From positions 58,495,812 through 58,559,811 of the forward strand of contig CM075760.1 of NCBI GenBank assembly GCA_037974335.1: DNA of 64,000 nucleotides, in the 5' to 3' direction. The notes under the pieces are model-generated. The model searched no databases. It was not told the origin of the DNA and was given only the letters and a program-made list of their open reading frames with translations. The position numbers and the translations under genes were made by a program. Shown here one piece after another: positions 33,743 to 44,534 of the stretch (position 1 is the stretch's first letter; the number at the start of each line of letters is the position of its first letter). This DNA is from Prionace glauca (Eukaryota; Chordata; Chondrichthyes; Carcharhiniformes; Carcharhinidae).

Positions 33743-34453
33743 ATGGAAGGAAAAAGCACCGTTCACAGAGGAGAGAAACTGTACACGTGTTCTGAGTGTG
33801 GAGAAGGCTTGAACCAATCATCTGGCCTTTGGGAACATAATTGCAGTCACAATAGGGAGATGGCATGGAAATGTGGGGACTGTGGGAAGGAATTCAATTA
33901 CCCATCCCTGCTGGAAACTCATCGACGCAGTCACACTGGGGAGAGGCCGTTCGTCTGTTCCCAGTGTGGGAAGGGATTTGCTCACTCATCCACTCTGCTG
34001 AGACATCAGCAAATTCACACTGGGGCGAGGCCATTCACCTGCTCTGTGTGTGGGAAAGGATTCAGTCGGTCATCCAGTCTCCAAACACACCAGCGAGTTC
34101 ACACTGGCGAAAAGCCATTCACCTGCTCCCAATGTGAGAAGAGATTCGCTGACTCGTCCAACCTAGCAATACACCGGCGAATTCACAAAGAGGAGAGACC
34201 ATTCACTTGCTCCCAGTGTGGGAAGGGATTTAATCAGTTATCCAAATTAGCAGTACACCAGCGAATTCACACTGGAGAGAGGCCATTTACTTGCTGTGTG
34301 TGTGGGAAGAGATTCATTGATTCATCGAACCTAGCAATACACCAGCGAATTCATGAAGAGGAGAGGCCATTCACTTGCTCCCAGTGTGGGAAGGGATACG
34401 TTACCTCATCCACTCTTCTGAGACACCAGCAAATTCACAAAGAACTACTGTGA
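33743..34453 (+). CDS. C2H2 zinc-finger protein, 8 fingers
   Basis: The ATG at 33743 ('gaacATGgaagg') begins a 236-residue protein: a short leader ([12 protein letters not shown]), then eight intact C2H2 fingers. Finger 1 ends EHNCSH and is followed by the unusual linker NREMA; two other linkers are KEERP and EEERP in place of TGEKP. The last residues are HKELL. The exon begins at 33664 after 'tttcacag'. It is a close paralogue of 8932-9516 and 43380-44000 and is the only one of the three that is intact, so it is the reference for what the other two have lost. Expected nuclear DNA binding; target unknown. Confidence 0.93.
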   Translation: MEGKSTVHRGEKLYTCSECGEGLNQSSGLWEHNCSHNREMAWKCGDCGKEFNYPSLLETHRRSHTGERPFVCSQCGKGFAHSSTLLRHQQIHTGARPFTCSVCGKGFSRSSSLQTHQRVHTGEKPFTCSQCEKRFADSSNLAIHRRIHKEERPFTCSQCGKGFNQLSKLAVHQRIHTGERPFTCCVCGKRFIDSSNLAIHQRIHEEERPFTCSQCGKGYVTSSTLLRHQQIHKELL

Positions 34454-34554
34454 TTTTCCTCTTGATTATATTCAGACTGAACCATGTTCCTTTGGGTCTG
34501 TTTCTGCTGAATTGAAAAATAACTCCAGCTCTGTTTAGGTGTTAATATAGTTGG

Positions 34555-34740
34555 TCTGAGAAGAGGAGGATTTGATGTCAGGAAACTCACACAAAACATC
34601 AGATTAATTTATCACAACCTGAACAGCAGAGAATTTTGTACATGGAAAGAAACAGCACCATTCACAATCACAGGGAGAAACTGCAAATGTGGAGACTGAG
34701 GTTTCCTGGCTGACCGTTTCTGATGGTTTTTTAAATTCAG
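34555..34740 (+). pseudogene. Decayed zinc-finger unit start
   Basis: 'gaggatttgatgtcaggaaac' and 'acatggaaagaaacagcacc' repeat the 5' exon pattern of the active genes. The copy then breaks off before the SINE at 34776. Equivalent to 9640-9860. Confidence 0.65.
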
Positions 34741-34775
34741 CGCATTTTTATCTTTACCAGTTTACTATCATATTA

Positions 34776-35068
34776 TGGGGCGGCACAGCGGTTAGGACTG
34801 TGCCAGGGGCCAGGCTGCGATTCCTGGCTTGGGTCACTGCCCGTGCAGAGTCTGCACATTCTCCCAGTGTCTGCATATGTTCCCTCCAGGTGCTCCGGTT
34901 CCCTCCCACAGTCGGAAAGACATGCTGGTTAGGTGCATTGGCTGTGCTAAATTCTCCCTTAGTGTACGTGAACAGGCGTCAGAGCATGGTGACGAGGGGA
35001 TTTTCACAGCAACTTCATTGTTGCGTTAATGTATGCCTCCTTGTCATAGTAATAAATAAACTTAAATT
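34776..35068 (+). mobile_element. tRNA-derived SINE, full length
   Basis: Head 'ggggcggcacagcggttag' through the 3' end 'taataaataaactta'. Confidence 0.82.
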
Positions 35069-35084
35069 ATATTATCTAGCTATG

Positions 35085-35592
35085 TTGTATCCTTCCAGAG
35101 TTATTACAGCAGAGATGGAATCCATTGGGTTTCTCAAAACAATTTTGGCCCTTTGTAGACCAGTTACACAGCCTGAAAAAACATTACAACGTGCAGAGTG
35201 GGGAGAAACCATACTGGTATTGTGTCTGGACGAGGCTTCAACCTGGAGAGATGAGGACACTAGCACCATGGAGAAACTGTGGAAATAGGAGGATTGTGAG
35301 AAGGGATTCAATTATCCATCTGCACTGAAAACTCATCACTGAGGGAGAGGCTGTTCAGTGATGCTGACTGTGGGAAGGGATTCACTCAGTCATCTGCTGT
35401 ACAGAAACAGCGAGTTCACACTGGGGAGAGACCGTTCACCTGCTCTGAGTTTGGGAAAGGATTCACTGAGCCATCCAGTCTGTGGAGACACCAGAGAGTT
35501 CATATTGGTGAGAGGCCCTTTACTTGCACGAAGTATGGGAGCAAAAGAATGATTCAACCCTTGTTGAGACATCATGGCAATCACTCAGATTA
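35085..35592 (+). pseudogene. C2H2 zinc-finger pseudogene
   Basis: Finger-like repeats with stops and lost ligands. A start-like 'caccatggagaaactgtgg' at about 35265 is followed at once by a stop (TAG in 'gaaataggagg'). Later fingers such as 'ttcacctgctctgagtttgg' have lost the second cysteine codon. Host gene copy in decay. Confidence 0.82.
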
Positions 35593-36469
35593 AACCCGTT
35601 ATCTGCTCCGACTCTGGGTGTTAACTAAACTTGAGATTAAATATATACAAATAGAGGGCATTGATTGGATCAGTGCAAATAAAGAGACACTGTCACAGAG
35701 TGGAGTTAGGGGGTATGTACCTGTAATGCTTTACTCTGTAAATAAATCTATTTCCAAGTAAAGGTTAGCTCTAGTTTCTACCTTCACCACAACACTGTCA
35801 GAATTATAACATGGTAATAGGAAATGTTGTCTCATGATGAATTTTGAAAAGTAAAGTATATTTCAGGCAGAAGTTTACAATCCCAGCAGCTTTTGTGAGA
35901 AATGGTTGAAAGCCTGTGGGAATTGTCAGAGTCTGATTATCCTTCGATGTTCTTGGAGTTTGAAGAATAAAGTGGAGATGTGGACACAGGTTACATCCCT
36001 ACCAATGAGGAAACGGCCCAGCCTTGGCACTGTCACTTCTTGACAAAAGGAAGATCAGAAGCAAAGTATTTTATGAGCTGGATGTCCACCAATTGGACAC
36101 TGAAGGTTCATTATGGGATTTACAAAATAAATGATCTATTGGATGCCTATGAAGCATAATTGGACTTTGACAGGTTTAGTATGAGGCTGAAAGCATCTTT
36201 ACTGCGTCTAGATATCGCAACAAAAGTCAGGATTGGAACAGCACTAATAGGTGCAATAATTGGGGAACTATCAAGAGGTGTTTCAGGTCTGAATGAAAAC
36301 ATCATTGTGTGATAAATTTTTGTACTGAGACACCATAGAGAATTCTGAGGCTGAAGACAATGATGGTGATCACTCTGAAGGGATTGGAATATCAAAGAGT
36401 TTGGTCCAGTGATGAGTGTGTTAGTCACAGACTCAGTCACCTGTTCTGTGTTGGATACATACAAACATA
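35593..36469. other. Unassigned sequence
   Basis: AT-rich sequence with no gene or repeat that I can name. The part around 36000-36450 could belong to the retroelement fossil further on, but I cannot support that. Confidence 0.35.
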
Positions 36470-36890
36470 TGAGTTAGGAACAAGCATTAGCCACTTAACC
36501 CCTTGAGTCTGCTGTGTGGTTCAGTAAGATTATGGCTGATCTGACTGTAACCTCAACCCCGCTTACGCCGTTAACCTTTCACCCCCTTGTTAATCAAGAA
36601 TCTATCTAGCTCTGCCTTCAAAATATTCAAAGGTGATTCTTAAGCAACTTTTGAAAAAAGTCCCAGGAACTCTCAACCTTCTTGGGGGGAGGGGCGGGAC
36701 CTTTCCTCATCTCTGCTTTAAATGAATTTATTTTAAGCAGTAACCCCATGTTCTACATTCTCCTCCTAGAGAAAATATGCCCTCCACATCCATCCTTTCA
36801 AAATGTCTCAGGATCTTATATGTTTCACTCAAATAGCCTCTCAAACTCCAGGAGACAAAATCCTCACCAGTCTAACCTTGCCTCATAAGT
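36470..36890 (-). mobile_element. Old CR1 LINE 3' fragment
   Basis: Complement of a diverged CR1 3' end and RT C-terminus ('gattatggctgatctgac'; 'ctcttatgaggcaag'-type codons in complement). Confidence 0.65.
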
Positions 36891-37279
36891 GGCTGCACCT
36901 TGACAGTGTGTGGATCAGATTGAAGGTGTTATCCAGATTCACCTCATGTTGAAGAGTGGCACAGGTTAAGGAATATGAAAGGTTTCCAGTTGGTGATATC
37001 AATAGATTGGAGTCACTACAGATGGCGTTGATTCCATGTAAAGTAGCTGGAGTCAGCACTCCAGGACTGGTGTAGGCTGGTGTGTCTGACAGTAAACCTG
37101 CTCAGTTTAATGTTGAGTGAACCTTCCATGAAAAAGGCACAAATGCAACTGGACATGGAACAAGATATGATTGTTTTATTTGGAAAGTTAGTGGATCTGT
37201 AGTTTACTCAATCAGGACATTATTGTATCCTCTTAACCATACCTGATGTTTCTAATCATAGGGTTTGAGAAGGATTCAT

Positions 37280-37930
37280 GACATCAAGTGAAGAGAATCA
37301 GAACAAAATTACAAATTGTCTTAAAGCTGCACAAATAATTTCCTTGTCCTACCTAACAAAGATTAAAAATCCTACTAAAAGATGCAGGGCTGGTTGATGA
37401 AGAATATATGAGACTCAGAACAGATTAGTGCAAAGTATCGGACAATGCCATTACATCCTTCTCTTGGCTCATGAGGAAGTTGCTGTGCATCTAAAGGTAT
37501 GAGACAAAGACATAAATATTTTCATTTTACACTTCATGGTTACCCAATTCAGTCTTTCTCCAATAATACATGGTAAGGACAAAAGGATGATTCTACACTT
37601 AGTCATGAAGAAGTGGACAGGGATTGGACATGGGACACCAGCTAAGTTTCTGACTGATAATTTGTTAATGACGAGTTTTGAGACGTGTGTAAAAACATGA
37701 ACTTTCTGGTCGTGAATACGGCAGTTGAAAGTCCTTTCAGCGATGGACCCTGAAAGGAGTCAAACAGTGATCGATGAAATGCTGCAGTAAATCATAGCTA
37801 ATCAGCCAAACTACAAGTTGATAACTGCAGTGGCCTGGACGATTCACGTAAAAAATTCACTTCAGATGGCTGGAGGATAAAATCACCATCAATTGGTCTG
37901 TGGGACAAATCCCAAATTATCCTCTGTGCT
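37280..37930 (+). mobile_element. Fossil of an LTR retrotransposon, integrase-like part
   Basis: The plus strand shows scattered, heavily broken similarity to an LTR-retrotransposon integrase region. Whether it is Ty1/copia or Ty3/gypsy is not resolved. It is old, with many breaks and no recognisable LTRs. Limits are approximate, and neighbouring sequence (36900-37280) may belong to it. Confidence 0.45.
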
Positions 37931-38482
37931 GGATGATAGCTGTCCTACTTTAGTAGGGATGACAATTAGCACAATGTTTATTATTTTAGTGAATTCATTA
38001 ATAAATTAATTGCTTAAGCTAAGAAATTATTGTGAATCCTAGAAGAATGGTGGTTTATAATGTAATACTTTGCACAGAATAAAGGCCATTGTTATTTTTC
38101 TATGATTTGTTCTGAAATATTAAGAGTTGTTACAGTTCCGGTTGGAAACATTGAGAAATTTAAACACCCAGTGATTAACTGAAAAAATTACATCAGAAGA
38201 TTCCAGGTTTTTAAACAAAAATGAACTTTACTATATATAAAACAAAAATATTAAAAATCAGCATGATCAATTATATTTTGCGAAGATTTATGCTGTAAAC
38301 CCAGTTCTACTTTTCTATCCCTCTTTAGCTCTGAAGAGTCCTGTGGGCTCAAAAGATGGACTCTATTTTCACTCACCACAGTTGCTGTCAAACCTACTGG
38401 GTTTTTGCAATATTTTTCAGCTTTTGTTTGTATGTTTTACCCCACCCCCACTAACAAAAGAGTTCCCTTATATTTAACAATA
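37931..38482. other. AT-rich unassigned sequence
   Basis: No gene or repeat recognised. Confidence 0.4.
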
Positions 38483-38655
38483 TGGAAACATAGAAACTAG
38501 AGGCAGGAATAGGTCAATTTGGCCCTTTGAGTCTGCTCCACCATTTATCGTGACCATGGATGATCATCAAATTCAATATCCTGATCCCCCTGCCTTCGAT
38601 ATCTCTTGACCCTTTTAGACCCAAGAGCTATATCTAATTTCTTGAATGTTTGTTC
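38483..38655 (-). mobile_element. Old CR1 LINE 3' fragment
   Basis: Diverged complement of the CR1 end ('gaggcaggaataggtcaatt' and following). Confidence 0.65.
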
Positions 38656-38822
38656 ACTTCTGTTCATAGAAGTATCCCAAGGGAATGTCAAAGCTCTCCA
38701 CTAGTGAACAGATTGGATAACTGAGTGAATACCATCCTGAACAGAACCAGTGAATAGCCTCTCCCCAGCATGAAGACACTGGTGTGTCAGAAGGTTGGAT
38801 GAATCAATGAATACTTTCCCAT

Positions 38823-39431
38823 TCAGCTGAACAGCCTCTCCCGATTGTGAACTCGCTGGTGTGTCTGCAAGTGAGACAATCGATTAAATCTCATCTCACA
38901 CTCTAGACAGCTGAATGGCCTCTCTCCTGTGTGAACTCGCTCATGTCTCAGCAGATCAGATGAAGTAGTGAAAGCTTTCCCACACTCAGAGCAGGTGAAT
39001 GGTCTCTCCCTGGTGTGAACTCGTTGGTGTATCTGTAGGTTGTAGAAGAGAGAGAATCGCTTTCCACATTCAGAGCAGGTGAATGGCCTCTCCCCAGTGT
39101 GAACTCGCTGGTGTGTCTGCAGCTGAGATGACCGACTGAAACTCATCACACATTTGGAGCAGGTAAATGGCCGCTCCCCGCTGTGAATCCGCTGGTGTAT
39201 CCGGAGGTTGGACGACCGAGAGAATCCCTTTCCACACTGTGAACAGATGAACGGCCTCTCCCCTGTGTGAACTCGCTGGTGTGTCATTAAGTCGGATGAA
39301 TTAGTAAATCCCTTTGCACACTTAGTGCAGGCGAATGGTTTCTCCCCAGTGTGACTGCGCTGATGAATTTCCAGCTCCGACGGGAATCTGAATCCCTTCC
39401 CACAATGTCCACATTTCCAGAGTTTCCCCAT
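38823..39431 (-). CDS. C2H2 zinc-finger protein, 7 fingers, truncated at the C-terminus
   Basis: 202 residues: start MGKLWKC, seven intact C2H2 fingers, then NRERLFS and a stop. Beyond the stop, sequence down to about 38700 still encodes recognisable finger pieces (a SSNLLTHQ helix and a GERLFT linker), so the ancestral protein had at least two more fingers. Finger 8 lost its cysteine segment at the present stop. Upstream on the minus strand the exon begins near 39657 (complement acceptor 'ctttaacag'). The next CpG-rich block in that direction is 41310-42013, beyond the CR1 copy at 40090-41231. The seven-finger product could still bind DNA, or the gene may be dying. Confidence 0.82.
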   Translation of the reverse strand: MGKLWKCGHCGKGFRFPSELEIHQRSHTGEKPFACTKCAKGFTNSSDLMTHQRVHTGERPFICSQCGKGFSRSSNLRIHQRIHSGERPFTCSKCVMSFSRSSQLQTHQRVHTGERPFTCSECGKRFSLFYNLQIHQRVHTRERPFTCSECGKAFTTSSDLLRHERVHTGERPFSCLECEMRFNRLSHLQTHQRVHNRERLFS

Positions 39432-39659
39432 GGTGCCAGTGTCCTTGCATCTCTCCAGGTTTGCTGATCAGTTGCAGTAGATGTATCTGTGTGTTCCACC
39501 AATGTTTAAAGTCTTTTGAACTAGATAGAAGAGAGAAACATTTCTCCTGGATTCAAATGCCAATGATATTCTGGTCCCAATAATCAAACAAATCTGTTAA
39601 TTCTTCACTTGATATTTCTTTTGAGATTTAAATCTGTAAATTCTTCTCTCCATTATCCT

Positions 39660-40089
39660 GTTAAAGGGGTTAACAAAAGTCATCACCGTCAGTACTGGAT
39701 AGAAATTCAGAACAGATAATTCTGAATATAACTGGACTAAAAACATGTGTATACAGTGCTGCTTTCTTAATTGCAGAGATGATGGGAAGGGGATTTGAGA
39801 AAATTATATTTACTCCGGATTTTAAAAGCAATCTTTCTGAACTGTAATGTCTCTTTGACTGAATTATATAATGTAACTACATGCTATATTACAAGAATAA
39901 AATAATGAATCTTAACACTGAAACATAAATATATCAAACATATGTACACAAGATATATCTCTGTTGTTACTAATCTAAAAAGTTAACAAATTTCCAGAAA
40001 GATCCAATGGAATACTGAAGGACAAGGTTTCACGCTTCTAAAAATACTTTACAAATCAATCTGAAATCAGTATCACTAAATCATGCAAA
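39660..40089. other. Probable intron of the minus-strand zinc-finger gene
   Basis: AT-rich sequence between the zinc-finger exon and the CR1 copy. No repeat recognised. Confidence 0.4.
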
Positions 40090-41231
40090 GAACATAAGAA
40101 ATAGGAGCAGGAGTAGGCCATCTGGCCCTTCGAGCCTGCCCCGCCATTCAATAAGATCATGGCTGATCTGTCGTGGCTCAGTTCCACCTTCCCGCCCTCT
40201 CCCCATAACCCTTAATCCCTTCTCTTATCAAAAACCCATCAACCCGTTTCTTAAAAATATTTAGCGATGCAGCCTCCACCACTTCAACGGGCAGAGAATT
40301 CCAGAGATTCACCACCCTTTGAGTGAAGAAGTTCCTCCTCAACTCTGTTCTAAACCGCCTCCCCTTTACCTTGAGGCTGTGCCCCCTAGTCCTACTGTCT
40401 TTTTTGAGCAGGAAGAGTCTCTCCACCTCTATCCTATCCATCCCATTCATCATCTTATACGTCTCAATGAGATCTCCCCTCATTCTTCTAAACTCTAATG
40501 AGTACAAGCCTAGTTTATTCAGCCTCTCCTCATAGCTCAATCCCCTCAACTCCGGTATCAGCCTAGTAAACCTCCTCTGCACTCCCTCCAGGGCCAAAAT
40601 ATCCTTGCGCAGGTGCGGCGCCCAAAACTGCACACAGTACTCCAGCTGCGGCCTCACCAATGCCCTATACAGCTGCAGCAAGACGTCCCTACTTTTATAT
40701 TCAATCCCCCTCGCTATGAAGGCCAGCATCCCATTCGCCTTCCTGACCACCTGCTGCACCTGCAAGCTGGGTTTTTGCGACTCATGCACAAGGACTCCGA
40801 GGTCCCTCTGCACCGTCGCCTGCTGCAGTTTTTCGCCACGTAAGTAATAGTCCTTCCTACCATTCCTCCTACCAAAGTGGACCACCTCACACTTGCCAAC
40901 ATTAAATTCCATTTGCTATTTCCTGGCCCATTCGCCCAGCCTATCTAGATCCTTCTGCAGACTCTTCACACCCTCCTCACAATTTGCCTTTCCCCCAATC
41001 TTGGTGTCATCAGCAAATTTCGACACCCTGCACTCGGTTCCCTCCTCCAGATCATCTATATAAATGGTAAATAGCTGAGGCCCCAGCACCGACCCCTGGG
41101 GCACCCCACTAGTCACCAACCGCCAATCCGAATAGCATCCATTGACCCCCACTCTCTGCCTCCTATTTGACAACCAATCCTCATCCACGCTAACACCCTA
41201 CCCCCAACTCCAAGTCCCCTGACCTTCTGAG
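40090..41231 (-). mobile_element. CR1 LINE, 5'-truncated young copy with a disrupted RT frame
   Basis: Complement of CR1 from the RT region ([31 protein letters not shown]) to the 3' end. The frame is broken once near 40915, where a stop separates two long open parts. Tail 'gaacataagaaataggagc' at the 40090 side. Confidence 0.94.
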
Positions 41232-41309
41232 AGAAGGTCCCTGTCCCCTGAGAGAAACACTATTTGAATGCACAAGATAAATTACACTTTAAGTAGCTCA
41301 GACCAAACA

Positions 41310-42013
41310 GGTTCCACAAAATCACAAACACTTCCACCCTCAGTGCCTCTAATTCCAGTTCCAGAGTCCCACAACTCTCTGTATTCCCCAGGAGTAGAAA
41401 GAAGGTGTTTTACTCACAGATGTTGGCCAGAGGGTGAAGTTTCAGTCTATGTGTGAAGCTAAAAACAGAAGCTGTGCTTGTTTCAAATCAAACTGCGGGA
41501 CTTGGGAGAAAATGATGGGGAGAGATTTTGCAAAGTCCCCTCCCCCACTCCTTCAGCTGGCAGCCCAGCACGCAGGCGCAGAGAGCGCCGCTTAGCCGAG
41601 CTGTCCGGAGCAGGCGCAGTGCGGCTGCCGCCAGCGGTCGCTCTCGATGTCTTTTTGGAGCAGCCGGAGGGGGGAGGGGGAGATCACCGAGCGGCTTCTC
41701 TCTCTGGCCGGAGCCGCCAGCCGCTTGTCTGGAAACCTTGGCTCGAGGAGGGGGAGGGGAACAATGGGTGGGGGCGGAGCTTCGCGCGCCCGGGCCTGCG
41801 CACTGGAACCCCAGGACGTCACCGCAGAACAGAGTGATGTCTATTGGATGATTCAGGCAGGGCTCCATTGTGACCTCACAATGCGTAAGTTGTCCAATGA
41901 GCTTCAGAGTGAAACTTCCGCCTCTGCGCAACATGTGGGAGGAAATCAATGTTTCCCCCTTTCCATTTCTTTCCTCATTCTGGGGGAAATTGGGGACTTG
42001 CAGCAACTGAAGG
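41310..42013 (+). promoter_or_regulatory. CpG/CCAAT promoter and exon 1, duplicate of 5880-6546
   Basis: GC-rich core, NF-Y type motifs (ATTGG near 41841, CCAAT near 41895) and exon 1 ending AG|GTAAGG at 42013/42014. It should serve the plus-strand gene at 43380 and could also serve the minus-strand gene at 38823-39431. Similarity to the 5880 copy continues to about 42190, into the intron. Confidence 0.68.
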
Positions 42014-42445
42014 GTAAGGGAGTGAATCCATGGAGGCTGCAGATTCTGGAAACGTTACAGACGAACATTAGAAATAGGAGCAGGACTAAGCCCAGGTATC
42101 TTTTTCTTTCTCTCTCAAAGACATTGTCGTCCTTTAGCTCCTTCAGTTTCACATAGTTATTTATCTGGCTAACAGGATGGGCCTCTCACTCAGTGTTCAA
42201 ACTAAAGGTGGAGTTTTGTCTGGAGAGGATTGACATTGATTGAACAGTACATTCCTATGGGAGAGAGTTTGCTTAATGTAGTTATATGTATATACTATAT
42301 TATTTATAATTCCCAATTTCTTGTCTTAAAATATATAGCTGTGTTATCTATCTACGTCAGCTATTTCCAGTGATGGAAGCATTACAGCAGAAGGAATCCA
42401 TTTGGCAAGTCAAATCCATGGCAATCTTGTGTAGATCAATTCACA

Positions 42446-42540
42446 GTAAAAAGTCTGACAACACCAGGTTTTAGTCCAACTGATTTATTTGATAATAAAC
42501 TCACAAGCTTTCAAGGTTTCCCTCTTCGTCACATCATGAC
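42446..42540 (+). repeat. Diverged foldback dispersed repeat
   Basis: 'agtctgacaacaccaggttt' followed by 'tgatttatttgataataaac' corresponds to the left half of 10996-11180. Confidence 0.55.
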
Positions 42541-42589
42541 TACTATAGATCAATTCAGTCAGTCCCATTCCCCTGAGTTCCACATCACA

Positions 42590-43080
42590 ATGAAATGTGT
42601 GAGAGTTCCAGATGAGTTGAGACTGGGGTGGAGCCGGGCAGTATCACTGAAGCAGCAGCGCTAACCACTGTGCCACCACGCCAAAATAGGCAGGCTTGAT
42701 CATAATGTGGATATGTGGCTAGAAGCTTGCAGTGAGCTTTTTCACCATAGTTGTGAAACAGCCCGGTTCAGTCTCAGACAGTTGCCAGGAAGAGGTATAG
42801 AGTTGGTGGCGAGGGAGTGAAGTTTGTAGTGGGGAATAAGACAGTGGGTTCAGTTTTCCCAGTATTTATTTGCAAGAAATTGCTGTTCTTTTAGTACTGG
42901 ATGTCAGATAATCAGGATGGTGTGTGAGTTGAAAGAGAGCTTTGAACTGATGGTGTTCACATCTACCTGCTCCCTTGGTCCTTCTAGATGTTGGAGGTTG
43001 AGGGTTCAGGAGATTCTGTCAGTGTTCTCAATGAGTTGTAGATGTATAAAATTCCTCTTCTTCATCCCCAGTTTCTCCCA
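42590..43080 (+). repeat. Nested old repeats in the zinc-finger intron (copy 4)
   Basis: Contains the B-to-A junction at about 42900 ('tggatgtcagataatcagg') and a SINE-head remnant at 42648-42682. Confidence 0.6.
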
Positions 43081-43379
43081 CATCTCTCTGTCCTTTAGCC
43101 CACAGGTTTCCTTCCCTGAAGAATATCAGTGAACTAGTTGGGTTTTCATTACAATCCAGCAGTTTTTATGATCACTTTCTTCTCGCACCAAGCAATTCAG
43201 CATAATTTCACAACCCACTTTTGTGTCTTTGTGAGTTCTCTCTCACTCCCTTTATTCTGTTTTAAATCAATTTCACAGGGTTCTGGAAGAGAAGGATTTA
43301 CAATCTGGAAACGGAAAGCAAATATGATATCAGAACCCGATTGAGTCGGCCGATTGATCATAACCTAAATGTTTTGGAC

Positions 43380-44000
43380 ATGGAAGAAAAATGCGCCATT
43401 GACCTTGGAGAGAAACTGTACACGTGTTCTGTGTGTGGTCAAGACTTCAACCAATCATCCAGCCTTTCGGAACATAATTGCAGTCATAACAGGGAGTGGA
43501 AATGTGGAGACTGCGGAAAGGGATTCAATTACCCATCCCAGCTGGAGATTCATCAGCGCATTCACACCAGGGTGAGACCTTTCATTTGCTCGCAGTGTGG
43601 GAAAGGATTCAATCGGTCATCTAACCTCACAGTACACCTGCGGGTTCACACTAGGGAGAAGCCGTTCACTTGCTCCCAGTGTGGGAAGGGCTTCAATCTG
43701 TCATCTAACCTAGCACTACACCAGCGGGTTCACACTGGAGAGAGGCCATTCACTTACTCCCAGTGTGGGATTCACTACCTCATCTCATCTGCTGAAACAC
43801 CAGTGAATTCACACTGGGGAGAAGCCATTCACCTGCTTTTTGTGTGGAAAGTGATTTGGTCAGTCATGCACATTAGTAAATCACCAACGGGTTCACACTG
43901 GGGATTTGTTCCCAGTGTGGAAAGGATACATTACCTCATCCAGGCTGCTGAAACACCAGCAAATTCACAAGTAACTACTATGTTTGACTTTTGCAGTTAA
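43380..44000 (+). pseudogene. C2H2 zinc-finger gene, frameshifted after four fingers
   Basis: The ATG at 43380 ('ggacATGgaag') starts a protein with four intact fingers ([24 protein letters not shown] twice). The linker between fingers 1 and 2 is shortened to NRE. In finger 5 the first cysteine is a tyrosine (FTYSQC), and about five bases are missing after 'cagtgtggga', which shifts the frame so that the rest is non-finger sequence up to 44000. Further small deletions follow in the old finger frame. The product would be 206 residues with a foreign tail. A close paralogue at 33743 shows the intact form. Called a pseudogene; a four-finger protein is the alternative. Confidence 0.82.
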
Positions 44001-44084
44001 TTATATTCAGGACTGAACCATTCATTTGGATCTGTTTCTGCTGAATTGAAAAAAATAACTCCAGCTCTCTTATAGGTGTTAACA

Positions 44085-44480
44085 TTGGTTTTCAAAGGGG
44101 AGGATTTGGGGTCAGCAAACTCACACAAAACATCAGATTAGGATTGAATGGAGCCACATAATTTGTCATAACCTGCAAAACAGAAAATTTTGAACTTGGA
44201 AGGAAACAGCACCATTTACAACCACAATCACATTAGGGAGAAACTGTGGAAATGTGGAGACTGTGAGGAGAGACATAGTTACTCGTCAGAGCGAGAAATT
44301 CATACTAGGGAGAGACCGTTCACCTGCTCTGAGTGTGGGAATGGATTCGCTCAGTCTTCCCAGCTGATTACATACCAATGAGTTTACACTGGGAAGAAAC
44401 CATTCAACTGCTCTGAGTTTTGGAAGAGATTCAGTTGGCCATCCACACTGCTGAGTCACCAGTGAGTATACAAAATCATA
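44085..44480 (+). pseudogene. Decayed zinc-finger unit
   Basis: 'gaggatttggggtcagcaaac' opens a second zinc-finger unit whose start reads TTG in place of ATG ('gaacttggaaggaaac'). Fingers with stops follow ('acataccaatgagtttacac'). Third example of a remnant behind an active gene. Confidence 0.75.
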
Positions 44481-44534
44481 GTAATTGGGTTTTTCTGTTA
44501 GTCACATCCAGGACGGAGCTGTGTTCAGTGTAAG

